Assembly (NCBI RefSeq): GCF_029953595.1
Contig: NZ_CP124535.1
Coordinates: forward strand, 2,773,001 to 2,837,000
DNA from: Fuscovulum ytuae
GTDB taxonomy: Bacteria; Pseudomonadota; Alphaproteobacteria; Rhodobacterales; Rhodobacteraceae
Length of the DNA: 64,000 bases
Direction of reading: 5' to 3'
Below, in pieces: positions 16,996-25,822 of the stretch; positions within the stretch are counted from its first letter, which is position 1, and the number at the start of each line of letters is the position of its first letter. The notes under the pieces are model-generated. The model searched no databases, had not been told where the DNA came from, and saw nothing but the letters and a program-made list of their open reading frames with translations. Position numbers and translations under genes: made by a program.

Positions 16996-17496
16996 TCAGG
17001 GCAGGATGTGGATGACGGTGCCGGGTTTGACCATGGCGTAGATCACCTCCATCTCTTTGTCGGTGACGGCGATGCAGCCTTCGGTCCAGTCGCGGCGCGA
17101 GATGGGGCGGCGCGGGCCGCCATGGATGAAGATATCGCCACCGGGGGATTTGCCTGCCTCTTCGGCGAAGGCACGATCCGCCGTGTTGGGGTAAGAGATG
17201 CCCAAGGACAGGTGGAAGGCCGAGTTGGGGTTGCGATGGGTGATGTAATAGGCGCCTTCGGGGGTCTTGCCATCGCCTTCGAACTGCTTGTGGCCTTCGG
17301 GGGCGAACCCCAGCGCGATATCGTAGGATTCCAGCACCCGGCCATTGTGCAGCAGATACATTTTGCGTGCGGCCTTGTGGACCTGAACCGAGGTCACCTC
17401 TGGCCCGTTATACTTGCGGAACTTGCCGCTGCCGCCGCAGGCCGACAGGCCCAGCGCGAGGGCGAGAACGAGGAAAACCTTCAGAAACCACCGCAT
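16996..17496 (-). CDS. L,D-transpeptidase family lipoprotein (YafK-like)
   Basis: The 166-residue protein begins with a lipoprotein signal peptide (VFLVLALALGLSACGG). It carries a YkuD/YafK-type catalytic domain: VHKAARKMYLLHNGRVLESY, the KTPEGAYYITHRNPNSAFHL segment, and the catalytic stretch DIFIHGGPRRPISRRDW followed by TEGCIAVTD with the nucleophile Cys. YafK/DpaA enzymes of E. coli cleave the lipoprotein-peptidoglycan bond, so a wall-remodelling role is plausible. The 3' end faces the CAP lipoprotein gene with only 20 bp between stops. Together with the Tat-dependent enzyme upstream this forms a compact wall-maintenance cluster. Confidence 0.9.
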   Translation of the reverse strand: MRWFLKVFLVLALALGLSACGGSGKFRKYNGPEVTSVQVHKAARKMYLLHNGRVLESYDIALGFAPEGHKQFEGDGKTPEGAYYITHRNPNSAFHLSLGISYPNTADRAFAEEAGKSPGGDIFIHGGPRRPISRRDWTEGCIAVTDKEMEVIYAMVKPGTVIHILP

Positions 17497-17603
17497 GACA
17501 CTGCCCGCCTTGCCGATTATCGTTTTTTCAGCCGCATAGCCGAAATTCGCGGGTCTGGCTAGGAGACCTTTCGGAGGGGCCGCTCACGGATTCGTCAGCG
17601 GGA

Positions 17604-18827
17604 TTATCGGCGCGAGAAGCGGGCGGCGAGTTCGACATGCGCGGACCAGCGGAACTGGTCGATCACCTGCACCCAGTCGAGGGCGAAACCTGCGGCGATC
17701 AGGAGGCGGGCGTCGCGGGCAAAGGTAACGGGATTGCAGGAAACAGCCGCGATAACGGGGACTTGGCTGCGGGCCAGCGTGGTGAATTGCGCCTCGGCCC
17801 CTGCCCTTGGCGGGTCGATCACCACGGCATCGAAAGATCGGAGTTCATCGGGTTCCAGCGGGCGGCGGAAAAGGTCACGCGTTTCGGTGGTAAGTTTCTT
17901 GAGGCCGGGGGTGGCCCGCCAGCCCTTTTCCAAGGCGGCGGTCATGGCGGTTTCGCCTTCGACGGCGTGAAGTTCGGCGCGTTCCGAAAGGGGCAGGGCG
18001 AAGGTGCCGCAGCCTGCGAAAAGGTCGGCGATGCGCCGCGCGCCCCCGACGGCATCGGTGACGGCAGCGAGAAGGGCCGCTTCGCCCTGCGGGGTGGCCT
18101 GAAGGAAGGCACCGGGGGGCGGGGCGACAAGGGCCTTGCCGAAACGCTGCATCGGCGCGGTGCGGAGGGTGACGGTTTCGCCATCCCAAGTGAGGCGGGC
18201 AAGGCCGTGGGTTTCGGCGATGCGGGCAAGGTCCATGCGCAGGGGACCGTCAAGTTCCTTGCCGCCTGACACGGCGACGTCGGGGCCGGACAGGCTGCGC
18301 GTGACGGTGAGGGCGAGTTCGGTGGAGCGTGACCCGCCCGCGCGGGTCAGTGCCTCTAACGCCGGAAGGGTGGCGAGGAGGTCCGGGTGCAAGAGGTTGC
18401 AGTTCGGCACGGGGATGATGAGGTCGGACCCGCGAGCGTGAAAGCCGATCAGCGCGCCGCCCTTTGTCTTGCGTGCGGCCAGCGTGGCGCGGCGGCGGCT
18501 GTTTGGGGGGGAGGTATGGGTGGCGCGGAAGGGGGCATCAAGGCCTTGGCCCGCAAGGGCGCCTTGAACGATCGCTTCTTTCCATGCCGTCACGAAAGGA
18601 TCGGCCGCGTGCTGCATCAGGCAACCGCCACAGCTGCGGGCATGCGGGCAAGGCGGTTTCTTGCGGTCGGCTGAGGGGGTGACGATGCGGGGATCAAGCA
18701 GACGGTCGCCGTGCAGGGTGCCCTCCACCTCTTCGCCCGGGAGAAGGCCAGGGATGTAGACGGGGCCATCGGGGCCTTTGGCGATACCGTCGCCCAGATG
18801 ACCCAATCGGTCGATGGTCAGGATCAC
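17604..18827 (-). CDS. Class I SAM-dependent RNA m5U methyltransferase (RlmD/RumA family)
   Basis: This enzyme is predicted to methylate C5 of a uridine in rRNA (or tRNA). The 407-residue protein has an N-terminal TRAM-like domain (LTIDRLGHLGDGIAKGPDG). An iron-sulfur cysteine cluster follows (CPHARSCGGC plus the Cys in VPNCNLLHPD). The catalytic domain contains the SAM motif DLFAGCGTFALPL, the VIDPPRAG motif and the nucleophile segment VAAVSCNPVTFARDARLL. RlmD, RlmCD and TrmA-like relatives cannot be separated by eye. The start overlaps the stop of the upstream ABC exporter gene by 4 bp (ATGA). Confidence 0.88.
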   Translation of the reverse strand: MILTIDRLGHLGDGIAKGPDGPVYIPGLLPGEEVEGTLHGDRLLDPRIVTPSADRKKPPCPHARSCGGCLMQHAADPFVTAWKEAIVQGALAGQGLDAPFRATHTSPPNSRRRATLAARKTKGGALIGFHARGSDLIIPVPNCNLLHPDLLATLPALEALTRAGGSRSTELALTVTRSLSGPDVAVSGGKELDGPLRMDLARIAETHGLARLTWDGETVTLRTAPMQRFGKALVAPPPGAFLQATPQGEAALLAAVTDAVGGARRIADLFAGCGTFALPLSERAELHAVEGETAMTAALEKGWRATPGLKKLTTETRDLFRRPLEPDELRSFDAVVIDPPRAGAEAQFTTLARSQVPVIAAVSCNPVTFARDARLLIAAGFALDWVQVIDQFRWSAHVELAARFSRR

Positions 18828-20674
18828 TCTGCCGCTTCCTTTTCGTCGGTGCCGATGAAGCCGCCCGACTGGCGGTTCCAGTAGCGGGCGTAGAGGCCGC
18901 CCTTGGCGAGGAGCGTCTCATGCGTGCCTTCCTCGACGATCCGGCCATCGTCAAGCACAACGATGCGGTCCATCGCCGAGATGGTGGAAAGGCGGTGCGC
19001 GATGGCCAGCACGGTCTTGCCTTCCATGACGCGGGAAAGGGCGTCTTGGATATTCGCCTCCACCTCGGAATCCAGTGCCGAGGTTGCCTCATCCAGCACG
19101 AGGATGGGCGCATCCTTGAGGAAGGCACGGGCGAGGGCGATGCGCTGACGCTGACCACCTGACAGTTTCACGCCGCGTTCGCCAAGGTAGGCGTCGTATC
19201 CCTTGCGCCCGTTGTGATCGATCATCTGGCTGATGAATTCATGCGCCTCGGCGGCGCGGGCAGCGGCGATGATTTCGTCATCCGTGGCCCCCGGCTTGCC
19301 ATAGGCGATGTTGTCACGGGCGGAGCGATTGAACATCGCGGTTTCCTGCGTGACCATGCCGATCTGGCGGCGCAGGGATTCCTGCGTGACGGTGCGAACG
19401 TCGTGGCCATCGACCCTAACATCGCCGGATTCGGTGTCATAGAGCCGGAGGAGGAGGGAGACGAGCGAGGATTTCCCGGCGCCAGAGGCCCCCACGATCC
19501 CCAGTTTTTCGCCCGCGCGGATGGTGAGGTCGATGTCGCGGACGCCGCCCCGTTTGCGGCCATAGGCGAAGGAGGCGTGATCGAAGCGCACCTCGCCCTT
19601 GATGGGGGGGAGTTCGTGGGCGTCGGGCGCATCGGCAAGGGCGTGGGGGACGGCAAGGGTTTTCATCCCATCCTCCACTTCGCCCACTGAGGTGTAGATG
19701 GACATGAGGGTGAAGCTGACCCAGCCTGACATCTGGGCAATGCGCATGGCGATGGCCCCTGCGGCTGCGATGTCGCCTGCGGTGGAGGCCCCCTGCATCC
19801 ACAAAAGCACCGCGCCGCCGATCAGGAGGACGGGCAGGACGCCCGCCAAGGTCATCAAGGACAGGCGGAAGAAGGTGGAAATGACGCCGAATTCGAGGGA
19901 TTTTTCGCGAAACACCTCCATCGACTTCAGGGCGACGCGGTCTTCGAATGCGGCATGGGCAAAAAGCTTCACCGTTTTGATATTGGTGATCGTGTCGACG
20001 ACCTGACCCGAAACCATCGCGCGGGATGAGGCGCGGGCGGCGGAGTTGACGCGCACGCGGGGCATGAAGAAGCGGATCAGCAGGATATAGGCCACCAGCC
20101 AGACCGCGAGCGCCAGCGCGATGCGGTTGTCGATGGCGATCAGGAAGATGACCGATCCGATGACAGAGGCCAGCGCGAAGCAGACGGTGTTGATGACTTC
20201 GGTCGCGACATCGGTGACGGCGCGGGCGGCCTGCATCTGCTTTGTCGCGATGCGGCCTGCGAAATCATTGTCGAAGAAGGTGACGGCCTGACCCAGCGTC
20301 CAGCGGTGCAGGCGGGATAGGACAAGCGGCAGAACATTGGGGCCGACGACGATGGAGTTGGACGCCGAAGAGATGCCAAAGGCCAGCGGACGCAGGACCA
20401 TGTAGAAGATCAGGAAGGAAGCGATCAGCAGGCCATGATCGGCGAAGAAGCGGTCGGGGCCAGAGGCTAGGGCCGCGTCGATCACCCAGCCGAGGATGAG
20501 GGCTGAGACGACCTCTGTCACCCCGGCAAGGGACGAGAGGATGCCCGCCACGGTGAGGGCGGGCCATGACCCCTTCAGCGACCAGCGGAAGAACTTGCCC
20601 AAGGATTGCGGCGGGGGGCCGTCAGCGGGGCGGAAGGCATCGATGGCGTTGCCGAGTGTGCGGGAAAGGGTCAT
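18824..20674 (-). CDS. ABC exporter, fused permease-ATPase (second of pair)
   Basis: The 616-residue half-transporter has an N-terminal six-helix type IV exporter membrane domain and a C-terminal nucleotide-binding domain. The Walker A is GASGAGKSS, the signature VKLSGGQRQRIALARAF and Walker B ILVLDEATSALDSE with intact catalytic Glu; the H-loop His is in AIAHRLSTI. It most resembles MsbA/heterodimeric multidrug exporters. Its start overlaps the stop of the preceding ABC gene by 4 bp and its stop overlaps the start of the RNA methyltransferase gene. The two ABC proteins are similar enough to be an old duplication, and probably form a heterodimer. Substrate is unknown. Confidence 0.9.
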   Translation of the reverse strand: MTLSRTLGNAIDAFRPADGPPPQSLGKFFRWSLKGSWPALTVAGILSSLAGVTEVVSALILGWVIDAALASGPDRFFADHGLLIASFLIFYMVLRPLAFGISSASNSIVVGPNVLPLVLSRLHRWTLGQAVTFFDNDFAGRIATKQMQAARAVTDVATEVINTVCFALASVIGSVIFLIAIDNRIALALAVWLVAYILLIRFFMPRVRVNSAARASSRAMVSGQVVDTITNIKTVKLFAHAAFEDRVALKSMEVFREKSLEFGVISTFFRLSLMTLAGVLPVLLIGGAVLLWMQGASTAGDIAAAGAIAMRIAQMSGWVSFTLMSIYTSVGEVEDGMKTLAVPHALADAPDAHELPPIKGEVRFDHASFAYGRKRGGVRDIDLTIRAGEKLGIVGASGAGKSSLVSLLLRLYDTESGDVRVDGHDVRTVTQESLRRQIGMVTQETAMFNRSARDNIAYGKPGATDDEIIAAARAAEAHEFISQMIDHNGRKGYDAYLGERGVKLSGGQRQRIALARAFLKDAPILVLDEATSALDSEVEANIQDALSRVMEGKTVLAIAHRLSTISAMDRIVVLDDGRIVEEGTHETLLAKGGLYARYWNRQSGGFIGTDEKEAAE

Positions 20675-22518
20675 TCGGCGGCCTCTTCTTCCAAGCCGAT
20701 GAAGCCCCCCGATTGCCGGGCCCAGAAGCGGGCATAAAGCCCGCCCTGCACCAGAAGGTCGGCATGGGTGCCCTGTTCGGCAATGCGTCCATCTTCCAGA
20801 ACGATGATGCGGTCCATCGCGGCGATGGTAGACAGGCGGTGCGCGATGGCGATGACGGTCTTGCCCTGCATCACGCCATAAAGTGCGTCTTGGATGGCGG
20901 CCTCGGCCTCTGAATCCAGCGCGGAGGTCGCCTCGTCCAAGATCAGGATTGGCGCATCCTTCAGGATGACGCGGGCAAGGGCGACGCGCTGACGCTGACC
21001 ACCCGAGAGTTTCACGCCGCGCTCGCCGACATGGGCGTCATAGCCGCGCCTGCCCTGTGGGTCTTCCAGCGTCAGGATGAAGTCATGGGCATCGGCCCGC
21101 TTGGCGGCGGTGATCATGTCTTCCTCGGTCGCGTCGGGGCGGCCGTAGAGGATATTGTCGCGGACGGAACGGTGAAGGAGAGAGCTGTCCTGCTGCACCA
21201 TGCCGATGCGGCTGCGCAGGCTGTTCTGGGTGACCTGTGCGATATCCTGCCCGTCGATCAGGATGCGGCCTGCTTCGCAATCGTAAAAGCGCAGCATGAG
21301 CTTCACCAAGGTGGACTTGCCCGCGCCAGAGCGGCCCACCACCCCGATCTTTTCACCGGGGTTGATCGTGAGGGAAATGCCCTGCAGCCCGCCTGAGCCG
21401 CGCCCGTAATGGTGACGGATATTGTCCAGTTCGATCCTGCCTTCGCGGAAGGCCAGAGGCTTGGCATTCGGCGCATCGACAAGGGTGATGGGGTGGGTGA
21501 TCGTTTCCATCCCTTCCTGCACCACGCCCAAGGCCTGCACCAAAGACGAGAAGGCCCACATGATCCAATAAGTCATGTTGTTCAGCCGCAGGACAAGGGC
21601 GGTGGCGGCGGCGACGGTGCCGATGGTGGCAGCGGATTGATACCACAGAAGGATCGCCCAACCCGTGATGGCAACGATAAGAAAGCCGTTCAGCACGGTC
21701 AGCGCGAGGTCCATCTTGGTGATGATGCGCATCTCTTGCTTGAACGTCTCGCGCGCGTGTTCGATCGATTCCTTGGCGTAGTCGAGTTCGCGGGCGTCAT
21801 GGGCGAACAGCTTGACGGAATGGATGTTGGTATAGGCATCCACCACGCGGCCCGTGACGGCGGAACGGGCGTCGGAACTGGCCTTGGATGCCGGGCCAGC
21901 GTGCCGGATCGTCCAGCGCACAAGGGCGCCGTAGAGGATGAACCACAGGACCAGCGGCAACAGGAGCCGGGGGTCAGCATCGGCCAGCATGATGGCTGCG
22001 CCGACGACGGTGACCGAGGCGAAGGCCACGGCATCGAAGGTCTGAAACACGGCATCGCCTGCCGCGGGGGGCGTTTGCATGATGCGGTTGGCGATGCGGC
22101 CCGCGAAATCGGATTCGAACCAGCCGACGGGTTGGCGGATGACATGGGCATGGGCCCGCCAGCGGATCATCGTGCCGAAATTGGGCAGGATGGTGTTGTG
22201 GAGGAGCGCGACATTGGCGACGAGGAGGAGGGGGCGCAGGATCAGGACGGCCAGCGCGACGGCGATCATCTCGGTGCCGTTGAGCGCCCATGCCTGCTGG
22301 GGGCCGTTCTGCGCCAGAAGGTCTACAAGCCGCCCGACATACCAGATCAGCGCGACATCGGCGAAAGCGGTGATGACCGACAGGATGGCCGTGATGGCAA
22401 AGACCCCTCGGAAGGGGCGGATGTAATCCTTCAGAAAGGGCCAGAGCCGCCGGGGCGGCGTATCGGTTTGCTCGTAGGGACCGTAGGGGTCAACGAGGCC
22501 TTCGAAAAAACGAAACAC
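20671..22518 (-). CDS. ABC exporter, fused permease-ATPase (first of pair)
   Basis: The 615-residue product is organised like its downstream partner. A membrane domain starts after MFRFFEGLVDPYGPYEQTDT; the nucleotide-binding domain has Walker A GRSGAGKST, signature VKLSGGQRQRVALARVI, Walker B ILILDEATSALDSE and H-loop AIAHRLSTI. Both ATP sites of a heterodimer would be canonical, unlike exporters such as TM287/288 that keep one degenerate site. A 60-bp gap separates it from the cca gene upstream, so it may still belong to the long hslO-to-RNA-methyltransferase transcription unit. Multidrug or lipid export are the usual roles; the sequence does not decide. Confidence 0.9.
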   Translation of the reverse strand: MFRFFEGLVDPYGPYEQTDTPPRRLWPFLKDYIRPFRGVFAITAILSVITAFADVALIWYVGRLVDLLAQNGPQQAWALNGTEMIAVALAVLILRPLLLVANVALLHNTILPNFGTMIRWRAHAHVIRQPVGWFESDFAGRIANRIMQTPPAAGDAVFQTFDAVAFASVTVVGAAIMLADADPRLLLPLVLWFILYGALVRWTIRHAGPASKASSDARSAVTGRVVDAYTNIHSVKLFAHDARELDYAKESIEHARETFKQEMRIITKMDLALTVLNGFLIVAITGWAILLWYQSAATIGTVAAATALVLRLNNMTYWIMWAFSSLVQALGVVQEGMETITHPITLVDAPNAKPLAFREGRIELDNIRHHYGRGSGGLQGISLTINPGEKIGVVGRSGAGKSTLVKLMLRFYDCEAGRILIDGQDIAQVTQNSLRSRIGMVQQDSSLLHRSVRDNILYGRPDATEEDMITAAKRADAHDFILTLEDPQGRRGYDAHVGERGVKLSGGQRQRVALARVILKDAPILILDEATSALDSEAEAAIQDALYGVMQGKTVIAIAHRLSTIAAMDRIIVLEDGRIAEQGTHADLLVQGGLYARFWARQSGGFIGLEEEAAE

Positions 22519-22578
22519 GGGGAGAAGCCTCTATGTCAGACCCCACGATATAGCCCCCTTCTTGGCGAAGGGAAACGG

Positions 22579-23718
22579 TCAGCCAAGCAGTTGTGAGCGT
22601 GTCAGCCGCAGGTCAGAGGAAAGCCAGAGGTTTTTCAGCCGTTTGAGTTCCTGCCCAAGTGCAGGGCCGGACAGGGCGGGCAGGTCGGCGGCGGTGACGG
22701 GGAAAGGGGTAGCCGCGCCGCGCGCCACGTCGTCTTTTGCAGTGGGGGGGAGGGGCTGTTCGAAAAGGGCGGCCCGCAGAAGCAAGGCATCCATGGCAAG
22801 GGCCGGGCCAAGGCTGTGGCCAAGAACGGCAGGCGTCTGGGTGCCTTCGAGCGCGGCGCGGAGATGGGCCAAATCGCGCGAGTCGCTGCGCGAGAGGCGC
22901 AGCGCATCGGTCGGGTCCGGCCCACCCAGCGCCGCCATGCGGCGCAGCCAGCGGATGGGTTCGCCCTGTTCCAGATGGATCAGAGGGGCAAGCAAGCGCG
23001 GATCGGCGCCGGGCAGCAGGGCGGCAAGGATGCCTGCCTGCGCCATGCTGCCCACGGCGGGGGCGGGATCGGGGGCGGAAAGAAGCTTGCGCATCTCGGC
23101 CCCGACGCGCTCCTTGGACAGGGCATGCAGGCCGTCGATGCCCGCTGCGCAGGCGGCAAGGCCGTCGGCATCCATGCCTTGGGCGGGATCGCCATACCAA
23201 GCGGTGAAGCGGAAGAAGCGCAGGATGCGAAGGTAATCTTCGCGGATGCGGCTATCCGGGTCGCCGACAAAGCGGACACGGCGTGCGTGCAGGTCGGGCA
23301 GGCCTTGGAGTGGATCAACCAGCGTGCCATCGGGGCGTGCATAGAGGGCGTTCATCGTGAAGTCGCGGCGGGCGGCGTCTTCTTCGATGCGGTCAGAAAA
23401 GGCCACAACGGCGCGGCGGCCATCGGTAGCCACATCGCGGCGAAAAGTGGTGACTTCGTGTGGTTTGCCATCCGCGACAAGGGTGACGGTGCCGTGGTCG
23501 ATCCCTGTCGGCACGGATTTCAGCCCTGCCGCCTTGGCCAGCGCAATGACACGGTCGGGCGTGGCGTCGGTGGCGATGTCGATATCGCCCACGGGCATGT
23601 TCAAGAGGCCATTGCGGACGCAGCCGCCAACAAAGAGCGCCTGATGCCCGCCCGCGAGGATCGCCGCGCAGACGGATTGCGCAGCCGGGTCGGTTAGCCA
23701 GTCACCCGTCAACCTCAT
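22579..23718 (-). CDS. cca: CCA tRNA nucleotidyltransferase / poly(A) polymerase family
   Basis: This class II nucleotidyltransferase is predicted to add or repair the 3' CCA end of tRNAs. The 379-residue protein carries the head motif FVGGCVRNGLLNMPVGDIDI with the catalytic Asp pair, followed by TDATPDRVIALAKAAGLKSV. It then has the family segments DFTMNALYARPDGTLVDPLQ and IREDYLRILRFFRF. Absence of an HD domain motif agrees with the alphaproteobacterial short form. It begins 3 bp after the stop of the CoA-pyrophosphatase-like Nudix gene, so the two are cotranscribed. The alternative annotation is poly(A) polymerase, which shares the same head domain. Confidence 0.92.
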   Translation of the reverse strand: MRLTGDWLTDPAAQSVCAAILAGGHQALFVGGCVRNGLLNMPVGDIDIATDATPDRVIALAKAAGLKSVPTGIDHGTVTLVADGKPHEVTTFRRDVATDGRRAVVAFSDRIEEDAARRDFTMNALYARPDGTLVDPLQGLPDLHARRVRFVGDPDSRIREDYLRILRFFRFTAWYGDPAQGMDADGLAACAAGIDGLHALSKERVGAEMRKLLSAPDPAPAVGSMAQAGILAALLPGADPRLLAPLIHLEQGEPIRWLRRMAALGGPDPTDALRLSRSDSRDLAHLRAALEGTQTPAVLGHSLGPALAMDALLLRAALFEQPLPPTAKDDVARGAATPFPVTAADLPALSGPALGQELKRLKNLWLSSDLRLTRSQLLG

Positions 23719-23721
23719 GCC

Positions 23722-24318
23722 TTACCCCTGCACCCTATCGGCCAGACTGCGCAGGATGCGCGCCGTGGCCCCCCAGATGTAATAGGGACCATAGGGCACG
23801 GCATAGTACCTGCGCCATTCATTGCGCCAGCGGCGGCGTTCGATGGCGTAGTTGCCGGGTGTCAGGACGTGAGAGAGGGGGAGGGTGAAGACTTCTTCCA
23901 CCTCGCCCGCCTCGGGGATGGGAGTGAAGCTGTCGCGGATGAAGCCGAGGATGGGGGTGACAGAGAACCCGGTGACGGTTTCATGGTCGGGCAGGGTTCC
24001 AGCGATTTCGACAAGGGCGGGGGGAAGCCCCACCTCTTCGCGGCTTTCACGCAGGGCGGCGCCGATGGCGCCATCATCGCCCGCATCCACCTTGCCGCCC
24101 GGAAAGGCGATCTGGCCGGGGTGGTGTTTCAGATGCGATGACCGTTTCGTCAGGATCAGCCGCGCGCCATCGGGGTGCAGCCAGACGGGAACCAGCACCG
24201 CGGCGGGCCGAAGGCTGCGGCCCGGCGGCAGGGTAATGCCGGGGTTCAGGTCGAAATCCGAAGACGGCCGCGCGGGGCGGGCAAGGGCCTCGCGCAGCCG
24301 GGACTCCGCGTCATGCAT
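23722..24318 (-). CDS. Nudix hydrolase, CoA pyrophosphatase-like
   Basis: The 198-residue protein has a Nudix box in GGKVDAGDDGAIGAALRESR followed by EEVGL, with Asp instead of the first Glu. The upstream family segment SSHLKHHPGQIAFPGGK matches the CoA-pyrophosphatase signature (UPF0035, NudL/YeaB). These enzymes hydrolyse CoA and acyl-CoA to phosphopantetheine and 3',5'-ADP. The start (MHDAESRLREALARP) overlaps the end of hslO by 8 bp, and an in-frame extension upstream would overlap hslO much more and is rejected. It is followed 3 bp later by cca. Confidence 0.88.
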   Translation of the reverse strand: MHDAESRLREALARPARPSSDFDLNPGITLPPGRSLRPAAVLVPVWLHPDGARLILTKRSSHLKHHPGQIAFPGGKVDAGDDGAIGAALRESREEVGLPPALVEIAGTLPDHETVTGFSVTPILGFIRDSFTPIPEAGEVEEVFTLPLSHVLTPGNYAIERRRWRNEWRRYYAVPYGPYYIWGATARILRSLADRVQG

Positions 24319-25306
24319 CGGGGGCCTTTTCCGCCTCAAACCCCACGGTTTTCGGGTCCAATTCGTAATGCGCGCCACAGAACTGGCAATCGGCGGTGAC
24401 GATGCCTTCATCCGTTGTCATGTGGGCGATGTCCTTGGCCGAATAGATGGACAGCGAATTGCGGACCTTTTCTTCGGAGCAAGAGCAGCCAAAGCGCACA
24501 GGTTGGGCGTCGAAGACGCGCGGTTCCTCTTCGTGGAAGAGGCGGACCAAAAGGTCGGTCGGTTGCACCGAGGGGCCGATCAGCTCCATCTCTTCGACTG
24601 TGTCGAGGAGGAGGTTGGCGCGGTTCCAGTTTTCGCCCTCATCCCCCGACAGGATATCGGAATGGGTGAGAAGCCCACCTTCGCCCGTGCCTTCGCCATT
24701 GGCGACAAAGGGCGATGCCTTGGGCATGTGTTGCAGCATCACGCCGCCTGCGCGCCAATGGGGGGCGGCCCCCGGCTGCTGGCTGCGGCCATAGGTGACG
24801 GCAAAGCGGGTGGGCAGCTGTTCGGATTGCGCGAAATAGGTTTCCGCGCAAGACGCGAGGGAACCGCCCGCGATGGGGGTGATGCCCTGATAGGGCACCA
24901 TCCCCTGCCCCTGATCGATCAGGATGGCGAAATAGCCTTCGCCGATCTGGCTGAACGGGGTGGCGGCGGGGTCGAGCCTGTCGCGATCAAAGCTGGCATA
25001 GGCGCGGATACGGGCGGATTGCCCATCTTCGGAGGGGCCATAGTAATCCGTCGCGATCAGCCGCGCGGGGCCGTTGCCGCGAATCTGCAAGGACAGTTTC
25101 CAGCGCAGCTTGATCGTCTGACCGATCAGCGCGGTCAGAAGCGCGGCCTCGGCCACCAGTGCCTCGATCTGCGGGGGGTAGGCGTGCTGTTTCAGCACCT
25201 GATCCAGCACGCCATCGAGACGCGCGACACGGCCGCGGATATCCGAGCGGTCAAGCTGAAACGGCAGGACGGTATCGTCCCAGGCGAGTTGAGAGCCGAT
25301 GGTCAT
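24311..25306 (-). CDS. hslO: Redox-regulated chaperone Hsp33
   Basis: Hsp33 is a cytoplasmic holdase activated by oxidation of its zinc-binding cysteines. The 331-residue protein begins MTIGSQLAWDDTVLPFQLDR and contains the family segment GEGYFAILIDQGQGMVPYQG. SLASCAETYFAQSEQLPTRF follows. The C-terminal zinc centre RFGCSCSEEKVRNSL is paired with DCQFCGAHY, giving CxC and CxxC. The long frame upstream of this start runs across the divergent Nudix gene and does not resemble Hsp33. It is the first gene of an operon with the Nudix hydrolase and cca, and divergent from another Nudix gene with a 45-bp promoter gap. Confidence 0.95.
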   Translation of the reverse strand: MTIGSQLAWDDTVLPFQLDRSDIRGRVARLDGVLDQVLKQHAYPPQIEALVAEAALLTALIGQTIKLRWKLSLQIRGNGPARLIATDYYGPSEDGQSARIRAYASFDRDRLDPAATPFSQIGEGYFAILIDQGQGMVPYQGITPIAGGSLASCAETYFAQSEQLPTRFAVTYGRSQQPGAAPHWRAGGVMLQHMPKASPFVANGEGTGEGGLLTHSDILSGDEGENWNRANLLLDTVEEMELIGPSVQPTDLLVRLFHEEEPRVFDAQPVRFGCSCSEEKVRNSLSIYSAKDIAHMTTDEGIVTADCQFCGAHYELDPKTVGFEAEKAPDA

Positions 25307-25351
25307 TGGGTTTCCCGATTGTGCCAGCCCCTGATACCGCGCCAATATGGC

Positions 25352-25822
25352 ATGCGTAAACATGGGGCCGAAGAGATGATCCGTCGATATGGGGAACAAG
25401 TGAAGCAAGGTCAACGCTACAGGCGGCGGCCGGGGGTCTATGCGATCCTCTTGGACGGGGGTGAGTTGCTGGCGACGCATCAGGCGGAACCCGTGCCAGA
25501 GTATCAGTTGCCGGGCGGAGGGATTGATCCCGGCGAACATCCGGTGGCGGCGCTGCACCGTGAGGTTTTCGAGGAAACGGGGTGGAAGATCGCCGTGACA
25601 CGGCGGCTGGGGGCGTTCCGGCGGTTCACCTATATGCCGGAATATGACCTTTGGGCCGAAAAGCTGTGTTCCATCTATCTGGCCCATCCGGTGCGGCGTC
25701 TTGGCCCGCCGTCCGAGGCGGGGCATCGCGCGGTGTGGATGCCCGCGCAGGCGGGGTTGGACCTTTTGGGCAATGACGGGGATCGCGCGATGCTGGCGCG
25801 GGCGCTGGGTCAATTGCGCTAG
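25352..25822 (+). CDS. Nudix hydrolase
   Basis: The 156-residue protein has a good Nudix box: LPGGGIDPGEHPVAALHREV then FEETGWKI, with the conserved Glu residues. Surrounding sequence (RPGVYAILLDGGELLATHQA) is like ADP-ribose/NTP-type hydrolases, but the substrate is not determined. ATG choice: MRKHGAEEMIRRYG; a second ATG eight codons later is equally possible. It diverges from hslO and converges on the REC-phosphatase gene with a 4-bp overlap. A much longer in-frame extension upstream is an antisense shadow of hslO and is not part of this gene. Confidence 0.88.
   Translation: MRKHGAEEMIRRYGEQVKQGQRYRRRPGVYAILLDGGELLATHQAEPVPEYQLPGGGIDPGEHPVAALHREVFEETGWKIAVTRRLGAFRRFTYMPEYDLWAEKLCSIYLAHPVRRLGPPSEAGHRAVWMPAQAGLDLLGNDGDRAMLARALGQLR

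Noticed and set aside
18824-22518. ABC pair as a type I secretion exporter for the RTX protein
   Set aside because: No membrane-fusion gene is beside it, the RTX gene lies about 40 kb away, and the proteins look like MsbA/multidrug half-exporters.
23885-25351. Very long frame running into the plus-strand Nudix gene
   Set aside because: It is antisense to hslO and the first Nudix gene; similarity to Nudix proteins begins only near 25352.
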